From Streptomyces sp. TRM68367 (GTDB lineage: Bacteria > Actinomycetota > Actinomycetes > Streptomycetales > Streptomycetaceae), in NCBI RefSeq assembly GCF_014495685.1, contig NZ_JACTVI010000023.1, forward strand, positions 38,675 to 102,674: a DNA stretch of 64,000 nt. The letters run 5' to 3'. The position numbers and the translations under genes were made by a program. This document shows, one piece after another, positions 1 to 10,106 of this stretch. The notes beneath the pieces were generated by a model. It was not told the origin of the DNA. It saw only the letters and a program-made list of their open reading frames with translations, and did no database searches. Position 1 is the stretch's first letter, and the number at the start of each line of letters is the position of its first letter.

Positions 1-1912
<1,912 letters not shown>

Positions 1913-2027
1913 CGTTGTCCGTACCTTCGCTGTCGACGTGCCGGGGCCGGGTAACCGGGTTTGGGCTCGTTCATGCCACGATGGCACGAACTCCTGCGGA
2001 GGGCATGTGCAGCGGTCGCCTACGGTT

Positions 2028-2106
2028 CGGGGGCTTTCTCTCGGTTTGCGGGTGCGGGTTGTTTGTGGTTGCTCGCGCAGTTCCCCGCGCCCCTTCAGGG
2101 CGTTTC
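2028..2106 (-). repeat. Dispersed Streptomyces intergenic repeat, copy 1
   Basis: Read on the minus strand this stretch has the core AGGGGCGCGGGG, followed by CAACC and CCCGCA blocks. The same core and similar blocks (CAGCC, CCCGCA) recur at 9979-10062. A small hairpin (arms 2088-2092 and 2098-2102) holds the stop codon of the methionine aminopeptidase gene in its loop. From memory this type of element is common between Streptomyces genes. Its role is unknown; it may act as a transcript 3' end. Confidence 0.6.
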
Positions 2107-2871
2107 TCGTGCCGTGAGAATGCGGGGACCGTTGTCTGTGATGGCCACTGTGTGTTCTGAGTGGGCGGCTCGGGAGCCGTCGCTGGTACGGAGGGTCCAG
2201 CCGTCGGGGGCCGCGTAGTAGGCGTCGGTGCCGCCGGCGATGAGCATGGGCTCGATGGCGAGGACCATGCCGTGGCGCAGGGGGAGGCCGCGGCCGGGGC
2301 GGCCCTCGTTCGGGACCGAGGGGTCCTCGTGCATGCGTCGGCCGACGCCGTGGCCGCCGAAGCCGTCGGGGATGCCGTAGCCCGCCGCGCGGCACACCGA
2401 GCCGATCGCGTGGGCGATGTCGCCGATGCGGTTGCCGACGACGGCCGCCTCGATGCCGGCCGCCAGGGCCCGCCCGGCGGTCTCGATCAGCCGCAGGTCG
2501 GCCGGTCGCGGGGTGCCGACGACGAGGCTGAGCGCGGAGTCGCCGACCCAGCCGCCCAGTTCGGCGCCGAAGTCGAGGGAGAGCAGGTCGCCGTCCCGCA
2601 GCCGGTAGCGGGTCGGGACGCCGTGCACGATCGCGTCGTTGACGGAGGTGATGAGAGTGGCCGGGAACGGGACCGGGGCGAAGGAGGGGCGGTAGCCCAG
2701 GAAGGGTGAGGACGCGCCCGCCTCGCGCAGCACGTCGTGCGCCAGCTCGTCCAGTTCCAGCAGGGAGACGCCCACGGCGGCGGCCTTCCGTACGGCCGTC
2801 AGGGCGCGGGCGACGACCTGGCCGGCGTCGTACATGGCGTCGATCGATGTGTCTGTCTTCAGCTCCACCAT
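2095..2871 (-). CDS. map: Type I methionine aminopeptidase
   Basis: Removes the N-terminal Met from nascent proteins in the cytosol, using two metal ions. The 258-residue protein has the pita-bread fold signatures: LSLDFGAELGGWVGDSA carrying two metal-binding Asp residues, the GHGVGRRMHEDP segment with the catalytic His, and a late AIEPM segment with a metal-binding Glu. The start is the ATG at 2871; an upstream in-frame extension crosses the promoter and is rejected. The gene faces the XRE regulator at 2904 across only 32 bp, with a likely leaderless promoter (see 2872-2903). Streptomyces usually carry more than one map gene. The housekeeping copy normally sits with ribosomal-protein genes, so this is probably an accessory, regulated copy (inference). 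Confidence 0.93.
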   Translation of the reverse strand: MVELKTDTSIDAMYDAGQVVARALTAVRKAAAVGVSLLELDELAHDVLREAGASSPFLGYRPSFAPVPFPATLITSVNDAIVHGVPTRYRLRDGDLLSLDFGAELGGWVGDSALSLVVGTPRPADLRLIETAGRALAAGIEAAVVGNRIGDIAHAIGSVCRAAGYGIPDGFGGHGVGRRMHEDPSVPNEGRPGRGLPLRHGMVLAIEPMLIAGGTDAYYAAPDGWTLRTSDGSRAAHSEHTVAITDNGPRILTARETP

Positions 2872-2903
2872 GCCAATTACTATACCGGTATTAGAATGGT
2901 CGC
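2872..2903. promoter_or_regulatory. Back-to-back leaderless promoters with palindromic operator
   Basis: The 32 bp between two divergent start codons contain the perfect 10-bp palindrome ATACCGGTAT (2882-2891). On the plus strand a TAGAAT -10 box (2892-2897) lies 6 nt before the ATG at 2904. On the minus strand TATAGT lies 7 nt before the ATG at 2871. No ribosome-binding site fits on either side, so both mRNAs should start at the A of their start codon. The palindrome lies between and partly under the two -10 boxes, where the small XRE protein could repress both genes. Confidence 0.65.
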
Positions 2904-3182
2904 ATGGTGCGCACCCCACTGACCCCGGAAGAGCGCGAACGCGGCGAGCGGCTCGGGCTGCTGCTGCGTGCGGCGCGCGGCGATCGCAGCATGACGGAGG
3001 TCGCGGCCGTCGCCGGCATCTCCGCCGAGACGCTGCGCAAGATCGAGACTGGTCGTGCCCCGACGCCGGCGTTCTTCACGGTGGCCGCGCTGGCTCGCGC
3101 GCTGGGGCTGTCCATGGACGAGCTGGCTGGGCGGTGCGTGCTCGCGGCCGTTGAACCGTGGTCACGGCCGGGGGCCGCGTAA
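2904..3182 (+). CDS. Small XRE-family helix-turn-helix regulator
   Basis: A 92-residue DNA-binding protein made almost only of one HTH_3 domain. Helices 2 and 3 correspond to the stretch TEVAAVAGISAETLRKIETG (about residues 31-50), followed by the typical ALARALGLSMDEL helix. There is no ligand-binding or catalytic domain. It is divergent from the methionine aminopeptidase and probably leaderless. By position it is likely to control itself and map through the palindrome at 2882-2891. It could instead sense a partner protein; nothing in the sequence shows an inducer. Confidence 0.88.
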   Translation: MVRTPLTPEERERGERLGLLLRAARGDRSMTEVAAVAGISAETLRKIETGRAPTPAFFTVAALARALGLSMDELAGRCVLAAVEPWSRPGAA

Positions 3183-3286
3183 GCTGAGGCGCTTGCGTCC
3201 GCTTTGAAAACTCCTTGTAGCCGTTCTGTAACACGGCTGGTGTTCCCTACGGAGCCGGAGAGCTCCAGTCTGGCGGGAGTTGGCGA

Positions 3287-5020
3287 ATGGCAGTGGGACA
3301 ACTCCCGGTCGCTGTACAGGAGTTCGTGAACTACCTGGACGGCCTCCTGGTGCGCCTCGACCCGGGCGGCGGCTGGTGCGCGGTGTTCTGGCAGCGTGAC
3401 CCGGAGGGGATGCAGGCCTGTCTCGACGGGCGTGAGGTGCCGCCGTGGGATGTGGTGGAGGCGCTGCTGCAGGACCTCGCCGCGGAGTACGGTCCCGGCG
3501 CCGCCCGCCCCGAGGCCGAACGGGCCCGCGCCCTGCACACGGCCGCGCTCGCCGCGTACGACGCCCGGCCCGGTTCCCGGGACGCCCTCGGTGACCGGCT
3601 CGTCGTGATGCTCCGGGAGCAGAAGCACGCCGCCGAACGCCAGGCCGAACTGGGCCGCCGGCTCGCCTCCGCCACCACCCGCGAGGAGGCCGACGCCCTG
3701 CGCATCGACCTCGCCTGGGCCCGCGACGACCACGCCCGCGCGACCGCACGCTGCGCCGAACTGCGCGCCCGCATGACCGAGCTGGACCACCGCGCGCTCG
3801 GCGGCCAGGCACGGGGGCCACACCCCGCCGACGGGGACGGGGAGGTGGTCCACATCGACACGGAGGCCTCGCCGGGGGATGGCGGACCGCGCGGCCGTGA
3901 TGCGTACGGCACGGGGACGCGGTCTGTGTACGACGCCGGCGCCGGGACCTCGCCGGAGGCCGCGCGCCCAGGCGGGCAGGGTCAGTACCGCACCGGGTCG
4001 CGGTCTGTGCACGACTCGGGTCCGGGCGGGCGTGACCGGTACGACGCCGGTGGTCCGACGATGCCGCGGCAGCGTGGTGGCCGGTACGGGCCGAGTGCGC
4101 CGGCGGAGCGCGGGGACCGGTGGGGTACCGGGACCGGCGGCCAGGGACCCGCCGACAGCCGCGCCCGATACAGCCCCTCCGAGGACGCCCGCGAGCCCTA
4201 CGCCCCCTCCCCGTCGGCAAGCACCGGCCCCCAGTCCTCCGCCTCGCCGGCGCCGCCCGCCGACGCCGCCCCCAAGCAGCGCAAACGCCGGCGCGGCAGT
4301 GCTCGCTTCGCCGGGATGGCCGAGGAGGACGTCGCCCCTGTCGCCGTGCCGCCGGCCGTCGTGCCGAGTCTGCCCGAGCCGCCTGCCGCCGCCACCGGGC
4401 GTACCCTGCGCGGGGCGCGGTTCGCCGGGGCCGCGGAGTTGGCCGAGGTGGTGGAGCCGGTGGAGGCGCCGCAGGCCGAGACGGTGCACGCGGGGGACCG
4501 GCGCGAGGTCGGGGCGGCCGTCGAGACGCTGGCGCGGCTGCGGAAGGAGGGGCGCAGCGGGGAGGCGCACGCGCTGCTCGTCGACGCCGCGTACTGGCCC
4601 GCCGGCCGCTTCCCGCTGCTCGCCGCCGAACTGCAGCGCGCCGGGCTGGGCGCCGACTGGGCGACCCTGCTCTGGGAGGCCGCCTCCCTGCCCGCCGACC
4701 GGCTGGTGGCCGCCGCCGACGCACTGGTCGCGGCCGGGCGGGACGACGACGGGCAGCAGATCCTGCGGCAGGGCGTGGCGCGGCCCGCCGGCGAGATCGG
4801 GCGGGCCGTACTGGAGCTGGCCGGTCAGGGGCGGCAGCGCGAGGTGGGCGCACTCCTCGACGCCTACGTCCGCGTCCGCACCCCCGAGGAGGCCGCCCGC
4901 AGCGCGGCCCCCGACCCGCGGACCCTCGTACCGCTCCTGCTGGACGCCGCCCGGGGCGTCTCCGACGAGCGGCACTGGGACCTCGTGCACGCCCTCAGGG
5001 TCGCCGGATTCACCGCCTGA
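3287..5020 (+). CDS. Uncharacterised protein with coiled coil, low-complexity linker and helical C-terminus
   Basis: I do not recognise a named family for this 577-residue protein. Residues 1-100 form a compact N-terminal region (PVAVQEFVNYLDGLLVRLD). About 105-170 is a strongly charged coiled coil. About 180-330 is a Gly/Pro/Arg/Asp-rich linker with a 27-residue repeat (YGTGTRSVYDAGAG and YRTGSRSVHDSGPG, starting at nt 3905 and 3986). About 410-577 is all-helical with Ala/Leu-rich pairs that resemble TPR/HEAT-type repeats. There is no signal peptide or membrane segment. The domain layout suggests a scaffold or regulatory protein. Automatic pipelines often give such linker-rich actinobacterial proteins tegument-like names, which should be ignored. 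Confidence 0.8.
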   Translation: MAVGQLPVAVQEFVNYLDGLLVRLDPGGGWCAVFWQRDPEGMQACLDGREVPPWDVVEALLQDLAAEYGPGAARPEAERARALHTAALAAYDARPGSRDALGDRLVVMLREQKHAAERQAELGRRLASATTREEADALRIDLAWARDDHARATARCAELRARMTELDHRALGGQARGPHPADGDGEVVHIDTEASPGDGGPRGRDAYGTGTRSVYDAGAGTSPEAARPGGQGQYRTGSRSVHDSGPGGRDRYDAGGPTMPRQRGGRYGPSAPAERGDRWGTGTGGQGPADSRARYSPSEDAREPYAPSPSASTGPQSSASPAPPADAAPKQRKRRRGSARFAGMAEEDVAPVAVPPAVVPSLPEPPAAATGRTLRGARFAGAAELAEVVEPVEAPQAETVHAGDRREVGAAVETLARLRKEGRSGEAHALLVDAAYWPAGRFPLLAAELQRAGLGADWATLLWEAASLPADRLVAAADALVAAGRDDDGQQILRQGVARPAGEIGRAVLELAGQGRQREVGALLDAYVRVRTPEEAARSAAPDPRTLVPLLLDAARGVSDERHWDLVHALRVAGFTA

Positions 5021-5189
5021 CCGGCACCTTCGTACTCCGCACGGCTCACCCGCAGGAGTGTGAAACGTGATCGACTCCGCGGGTTGACGACGATGGTCTT
5101 GGCAAGCCCGTCCCGGAGGCTTACGTTCGTCCCTCTACCACCCTTCTACGGGCGTAGAGGCGCTGGCGTCACCGTCGAAGGAGCAGCTC

Positions 5190-6032
5190 ATGGCCAACGT
5201 CGTACGTGCCGCTCTGGTCCAGGCCACCTGGACCGGCGACACGGAGTCCATGCTGGCGAAACACGAGGAGCACGCCCGCGAGGCGGCCCGGCGGGGTGCC
5301 CGGATCATCGGCTTCCAGGAAGTCTTCAACGCGCCCTACTTCTGCCAGGTCCAGGATCCCGAGCACTACCGCTGGGCGGAACCGGTCCCCGACGGTCCGA
5401 CCGTCCGTCGTATGCAGTCGCTCGCCCGAGAGACCGGCATGGTGATCGTCGCGCCGGTGTTCGAGGTCGAGCAGTCGGGCTTCTACTACAACACCGCGGT
5501 CGTGATCGACGCCGACGGCATCATCCTCGGCAAGTACCGCAAGCACCACATCCCGCAGGTCAAGGGCTTCTGGGAGAAGTTCTACTTCCGCCCCGGCAAC
5601 GCCGGCTGGCCGGTCTTCGACACCGCCGTCGGCAAGGTCGGCGTCTACATCTGCTACGACCGGCACTTCCCGGAGGGCTGGCGGCAACTCGGCCTCAACG
5701 GCGCCCAGTTGGTCTACAACCCGTCCGCCACCCACCGCGGCCTGTCGTCGTACCTGTGGCGGCTCGAGCAGCCTGCGGCGGCCGTCGCCAACGAGTACTT
5801 CGTCGCCGCGATCAACCGCGTGGGCCAGGAGGAGTACGGCGACAACGATTTCTACGGGACGAGCTACTTCGTCGACCCGCGCGGGCAGTTCGTGGGTGAC
5901 GTCGCCAGTGACAGCAAGGAGGAACTCGTGGTCCGTGACCTCGATTTCGACCTCATCGAGGAGGTCAGGCAGCAATGGGCCTTCTACCGGGACCGCCGGC
6001 CGGACGCGTACGAGGGGCTGGTGCAGCCGTGA
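5190..6032 (+). CDS. Beta-ureidopropionase-type carbon-nitrogen hydrolase (paralogue 1)
   Basis: A nitrilase-superfamily amidase expected to hydrolyse an N-carbamoyl-beta-amino acid (for example N-carbamoyl-beta-alanine) to the amino acid, CO2 and ammonia, the last step of reductive pyrimidine degradation. The 280-residue protein carries the catalytic triad E44 (GFQEVF), K115 (GKYRKHHIPQ) and C155 (YICYDRHFPEGW). The start ATG at 5190 has GAAGGAG at 5177-5183. It overlaps the aminotransferase (GTGA, 6029-6032), so the two are translationally coupled. It is a close same-length paralogue of the gene at 9120; the two may differ in substrate, such as beta-alanine versus beta-aminoisobutyrate derivatives. 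Confidence 0.9.
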   Translation: MANVVRAALVQATWTGDTESMLAKHEEHAREAARRGARIIGFQEVFNAPYFCQVQDPEHYRWAEPVPDGPTVRRMQSLARETGMVIVAPVFEVEQSGFYYNTAVVIDADGIILGKYRKHHIPQVKGFWEKFYFRPGNAGWPVFDTAVGKVGVYICYDRHFPEGWRQLGLNGAQLVYNPSATHRGLSSYLWRLEQPAAAVANEYFVAAINRVGQEEYGDNDFYGTSYFVDPRGQFVGDVASDSKEELVVRDLDFDLIEEVRQQWAFYRDRRPDAYEGLVQP

Positions 6033-7315
6033 CGAAGGACCTGATGGGCCGCCACCGGGGCGTGCTGCCCGACTGGCTCGCCCTCTACTACGAGGACCCC
6101 CTCGAGATCACGCACGGTGAGGGACGGCACGTCTGGGACGCCGAGCGAAAGCGTTACCTCGACTTCTTCGGCGGCATCCTCACCACGATGACCGCGCACG
6201 CGCTGCCCGAGGTGACCAAGGCGGTGAGTGAGCAGGCGGGCCGGATCATCCACTCCTCGACCCTGTACCTCAACCGGCCGATGGTCGAACTCGCCGAGCG
6301 CGTCGCCCAGTTGAGCGGCATCCCGGATGCCCGGGTGTTCTTCACCACCTCCGGCACCGAGGCCAACGACACCGCCCTGCTGCTCGCCACGACGTACCGG
6401 CGCAGCAACCAGATCCTGGCCATGCGCAACAGCTACCATGGGCGCTCGTTCAGCACGGTCGGTATCACCGGTAACAAGGGCTGGTCACCGACCTCGCTGT
6501 CCCCGCTCCAGACGCTGTACGTGCACGGCGGCGTGCGCACACGCGGCCCGTACGCGGCACTGAGCGACGACGAGTTCATCGCGGCCTGCGTCGACGACCT
6601 GAAGGACCTGCTCGGCCACACCCGCCCGCCCGCGGCACTGATCGCCGAGCCGATCCAGGGCGTCGGCGGCTTCACCTCCCCGCCGGACGGCCTGTACGCG
6701 GCCTTCCGCGAGGTGCTCCAGGAGCGGGGCGTCCTGTGGATCGCCGACGAGGTGCAGACCGGCTGGGGCCGCACCGGCGACCACTTCTGGGGCTGGCAGG
6801 CGCACGGGCAGAACGGTCCGCCGGACATGCTCACCTTCGCCAAGGGCATCGGCAACGGCATGTCCATCGGCGGCGTCGTGGCCCGCGCCGAGATCATGAA
6901 CTGCCTGGACTCCAACAGCATCTCCACGTTCGGCGGCACCCAGATCACCATGGCGGCGGGCCTCGCCAACCTGTCGTACCTGCTGGAACACGACCTCCAG
7001 GGCAACGCACGGCGCGTGGGCGGACTGCTCCTCGAGCGGCTGCGGGGCGTGGCCGCGCAGGTGCGCGAGGTGCGCGAGGTGCGCGGGCGCGGGCTGATGA
7101 TCGGCATCGAGCTGACCAAACCGGGGACCGACGAGGCCGATCCCGAGGCCGCGTCCGCGGTGCTGGAGGCGGCCCGCGCGGGCGGCCTGCTCATCGGCAA
7201 GGGTGGCGGGCACAACACCAGCGCCCTGCGCGTCGCCCCGCCGCTGTCCCTGACCGTCGCGGAGGCCGAGGAGGGCGCCGCGATCCTCGAACGCGCTCTG
7301 CGGAGCCTCACGTAG
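6029..7315 (+). CDS. Class III PLP aminotransferase, probable beta-alanine/beta-aminoisobutyrate transaminase
   Basis: Moves the amino group of an omega- or beta-amino acid to a keto acid. The 428-residue protein shows the fold I aminotransferase pattern: the glycine-rich TSGTEANDTAL phosphate-binding loop, the Asp of the IADEVQTGWGRTG segment and the PLP lysine K272 in FAKGIGNGM. The GTG start at 6029 overlaps the stop of the upstream amidase; the longer in-frame ORF starting inside that gene is rejected. It sits after beta-ureidopropionase, so it most likely takes the freed beta-amino acid onward to a semialdehyde. The semialdehyde dehydrogenase is not in the window. It resembles AGXT2-type enzymes. 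Confidence 0.9.
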   Translation: MTKDLMGRHRGVLPDWLALYYEDPLEITHGEGRHVWDAERKRYLDFFGGILTTMTAHALPEVTKAVSEQAGRIIHSSTLYLNRPMVELAERVAQLSGIPDARVFFTTSGTEANDTALLLATTYRRSNQILAMRNSYHGRSFSTVGITGNKGWSPTSLSPLQTLYVHGGVRTRGPYAALSDDEFIAACVDDLKDLLGHTRPPAALIAEPIQGVGGFTSPPDGLYAAFREVLQERGVLWIADEVQTGWGRTGDHFWGWQAHGQNGPPDMLTFAKGIGNGMSIGGVVARAEIMNCLDSNSISTFGGTQITMAAGLANLSYLLEHDLQGNARRVGGLLLERLRGVAAQVREVREVRGRGLMIGIELTKPGTDEADPEAASAVLEAARAGGLLIGKGGGHNTSALRVAPPLSLTVAEAEEGAAILERALRSLT

Positions 7316-7352
7316 CAGCCATGTGAACCCGTGTGAGCAAGGGACCGCTGCC

Positions 7353-8927
7353 ATGACCACCACCTCGGACATCTGGGAGCCCCTGGAACCGGCCCTGTCG
7401 GTCCGCCAGGTCCTCACGCTGGAACGCGTGCTGGCCGGGGAGCCCGAGGTGGTGGCCGGCGCGGGCCAGCTCGACCGGCCGGTGCGCTGGGTGCACGTCG
7501 CCGAGGCCACCGACGTCGGCGTGATGCTCAGCGGTGGCGAGATGGTCCTCACCACCGGGGTACTGCTCGCCGGTGACGAGGAGAAACAGGCCGAGTACAT
7601 CCGCTCCCTGCACCGCGCGGAGGCGTCGGCCGTCGTCCTCGGCCTCGGCCGCGCGTTCACGGACCCGCCGGACGTGATGCGCCGGGCCGCCGAGCGGTGC
7701 GGGCTGCCCCTGGTCGTCCTGCACCGGCCCTTCCCCTTCGCCCAGCTCACGGAGGAGGTCCAGGCGCGGCTCGTGCGGCGCAAGTTCGCCGCCGTGAGCC
7801 TGTCGGAGGCCGTACGCACCGAACTCACCGCGCTCATCACCGCGGGAGCCCCGCTGCAACGCCTCCTCGACGAGGTCGCCCGGCACAGCGCCTGCCCCGT
7901 CGTCGTGGCCAACCTCGCCCACCGCGTGCTGGCCACGGCGGGGGAGCGGCCCGCGGTGGACGATGTGCTGCGCGACTGGGAGCGCATCGCCCGGCAGGCC
8001 GGCGCCGCCGTGGGCGACGGCTGGGTCCGCGCCGAGCTGGGCGGGCGCGGGGAGCGGTGGGGCCGGATCGTGCTGTGCGGCTACCGCGGCGACCGAGCCG
8101 CCGGGCGGCTGCTCGCCGACCGCGCCGCCGAGGCCCTCGTCCTGCACCGCATGCTCGGCGGCAACGCCGCGTGCACCTGGGAGGAGCAGTCCGCGCAGAG
8201 CCTGCTGACCGACCTGGCCAGCGGGATCGTACCGGCCCGGCAGCTGCTGCCCCGGGCGCGCGCGGCCGGACTGCCGGTCAACCGGCGCACCTTCGTGCCG
8301 CTCGTCGTACGCGACCGGCAACCCGCCCAACTGGACCGCGTCCTACGGCTGTTGGGGCTGTCCGGGCTGGTCGCCGAACTCGCCGACGGGGCCACCGCGG
8401 TGCTGCTCAGCCTCGCCCGCGACCAGGACGCCGAGGCGCTCACCGCCCACTTCGCGACCCGCCTGCGGTCGGGACCCGGGACCGTCGTCGCCGCCGCGGA
8501 CGCCCGCACCGCCTGGGACGACGTACCCGCGGGCCTGCGCGAGGCACAGCACGTCGCGGACGCCGTCGCCGACTCCGCGCACGCCCTCGAGCTGCCGGCC
8601 GTCGTCCGCCTCAGGGACGTCCACCTGCGCGGCCTGGTCCGGCTGCTGCGCGACGACCCGTACGTGCAGTCCTTCGCGGAGCGGGAGCTGGACGGGCTGT
8701 TGGACGGGCGGGACGAAGAGACGGGGGCGCTGCTCGCCGTGCTGCGCACCTACCTGGCCACCGGCCGCAACAAGTCCCGCACCGCCCAGCTCCACCACGT
8801 CTCCCGGCCCGCGCTCTACCGCCGCCTGGAGGCCATACAGCTACGCCTCGGCGTGGACCTCGACGACTTCGAACAGGCCGCCTCGGTGCACATCGCACTC
8901 CTCGCGCACGATGCGCAACAGGGGTGA
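7353..8927 (+). CDS. PucR-family transcriptional regulator
   Basis: A 524-residue regulator with the PucR layout: an N-terminal purine-catabolism-regulator-like domain (about residues 15-130), a central GGDEF-like region, and a C-terminal PucR helix-turn-helix (about 440-515; HHVSRPALYRRLEAIQLRLG). The ATG at 7353 has AAGGGA at 7339-7344; the GTG at 7323 lacks such a site. PucR proteins usually respond to purine or pyrimidine breakdown intermediates. The gene lies between the two halves of the hydantoin/pyrimidine block and is its likely local regulator. Candidate binding sites are the phased GAAACA repeats just downstream (8939-8999). Confidence 0.9.
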   Translation: MTTTSDIWEPLEPALSVRQVLTLERVLAGEPEVVAGAGQLDRPVRWVHVAEATDVGVMLSGGEMVLTTGVLLAGDEEKQAEYIRSLHRAEASAVVLGLGRAFTDPPDVMRRAAERCGLPLVVLHRPFPFAQLTEEVQARLVRRKFAAVSLSEAVRTELTALITAGAPLQRLLDEVARHSACPVVVANLAHRVLATAGERPAVDDVLRDWERIARQAGAAVGDGWVRAELGGRGERWGRIVLCGYRGDRAAGRLLADRAAEALVLHRMLGGNAACTWEEQSAQSLLTDLASGIVPARQLLPRARAAGLPVNRRTFVPLVVRDRQPAQLDRVLRLLGLSGLVAELADGATAVLLSLARDQDAEALTAHFATRLRSGPGTVVAAADARTAWDDVPAGLREAQHVADAVADSAHALELPAVVRLRDVHLRGLVRLLRDDPYVQSFAERELDGLLDGRDEETGALLAVLRTYLATGRNKSRTAQLHHVSRPALYRRLEAIQLRLGVDLDDFEQAASVHIALLAHDAQQG

Positions 8928-8938
8928 CACGGCATGCT

Positions 8939-8999
8939 GAAACAGCACGGCGAAACAGCGCGGAAACACCGCACTACCTGGGAAAACGGCGGTGAAACA
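8939..8999 (+). repeat. Phased GAAACA repeats upstream of second beta-ureidopropionase
   Basis: GAAACA occurs at 8939, 8952, 8963 and 8994, with a variant GAAAAC at 8982. The spacing is 11-13 bp except for one skipped turn, so the copies face roughly the same side of the helix. They fill the gap between the PucR gene and the amidase at 9120. Such an array fits cooperative binding by a regulator (inference). Confidence 0.4.
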
Positions 9000-9119
9000 T
9001 GGACCCACGGCAGGGTGACACGGTGGCACGCCGCGCCCGCGCAGACGTGACACCGTGCAACTCAAACAGGACATCCGGACTTCCTAGGCTCGCCGCACAC
9101 CGAGCGACCGGAGGTCCCG

Positions 9120-9962
9120 ATGAGCCCAGTGATCCGTGCCGCCCTCTTCCAGACCGCCTGGACCGGCGACAAGGAATCCATGATCCGGGTGCACGAGCAG
9201 GCGGCCCGCGACGCCGCCGCGCAGGGCGCCCAAGTCCTCTGCTTCCAGGAGCTGTTCTACGGACCGTACTTCTGCCAGGTCCAGGACCCCGCGTTCTACG
9301 AGTACGCCGAGCAGATCCCCGAGGGCCCGATCGTGAAGCGCTTCCAGGCGCTCGCCAAAGAACTGGGCATCGTCCTCGTCCTGCCGATGTACGAGGAGGA
9401 GCAGCCCGGTGTCCTCTACAACACCGCGGCCGTGATCGACGCGGACGGCTCCTACCTCGGCAAGTACCGCAAGACCCACATCCCGCAGGTCAAGGGCTTC
9501 TGGGAGAAGTTCTACTTCCGCCCCGGCAACAGCGGCTGGCCGGTCTTCGAGACGGCCGTCGGCAAGATCGGGGTATACATCTGCTACGACCGCCACTTCC
9601 CGGAGGGCTGGCGGGCGCTCGGCCTCGCGGGCGCCGAGATCGTGTTCAATCCGTCGGCCACCTCGCGCGGGCTGTCGGCCTACCTGTGGCAACTGGAACA
9701 GCCGGCGGCGGCCGTCGCCAACGAGTACTTCGTCGGCGCCATCAACCGGGTCGGCGTGGAGGAGTACGGGGAAAACGACTTCTACGGGACCTCGTACTTC
9801 GTGGACCCCCAGGCCCAGTTCGTCGGCGAGCCGGCGAGCGACAAGGAGACCGAACTGGTCGTCCGCGACCTGGACTTGGCCAAGCTCCGCGAGGTCCGCG
9901 ACCGCTGGCAGTTCTACCGGGACCGCGCCCCGGGCGCGTACGGGCCGCTGACGGCTCCCTGA
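9120..9962 (+). CDS. Beta-ureidopropionase-type carbon-nitrogen hydrolase (paralogue 2)
   Basis: Same enzyme family and same length (280 residues) as the gene at 5190, with E44 (CFQELF), K115 (GKYRKTHIPQ) and C155 (YICYDRHFPEGW). The 50 residues around the lysine and cysteine are almost identical between the two proteins, while the N-terminus and the loop after residue 55 differ. The ATG at 9120 has GGAGG at 9110-9114. It lies just before dihydropyrimidinase, whose product it would hydrolyse. A duplication followed by divergence of the substrate pocket is the simplest reading. Confidence 0.9.
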   Translation: MSPVIRAALFQTAWTGDKESMIRVHEQAARDAAAQGAQVLCFQELFYGPYFCQVQDPAFYEYAEQIPEGPIVKRFQALAKELGIVLVLPMYEEEQPGVLYNTAAVIDADGSYLGKYRKTHIPQVKGFWEKFYFRPGNSGWPVFETAVGKIGVYICYDRHFPEGWRALGLAGAEIVFNPSATSRGLSAYLWQLEQPAAAVANEYFVGAINRVGVEEYGENDFYGTSYFVDPQAQFVGEPASDKETELVVRDLDLAKLREVRDRWQFYRDRAPGAYGPLTAP

Positions 9963-9978
9963 CAACGGGGTGCAGTGA

Positions 9979-10062
9979 CCGCGCCCCGAAAGGGGCGCGG
10001 GGCTGTGTTCGATATGCGGCTCCGCCGCGCGGGCGCGACCAGCCACGGACGGCCCGCAGAGC
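9979..10062 (+). repeat. Dispersed Streptomyces intergenic repeat, copy 2, with GAAA-capped hairpin
   Basis: A perfect 9-bp stem (9979-9987 with 9992-10000) is closed by a GAAA tetraloop. It is followed by a second small hairpin (GCGGC, 10016-10020, with GCCGC, 10024-10028) and a block ending in CCCGCAG. The core AGGGGCGCGGGG is shared with the element at 2028-2106. It sits between beta-ureidopropionase and dihydropyrimidinase and may end or stabilise the upstream mRNA. Confidence 0.6.
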
Positions 10063-10106
10063 CCGGAATCCGCAACCCACCGGATCATCAACGTAGGAGA
10101 GGGAGC

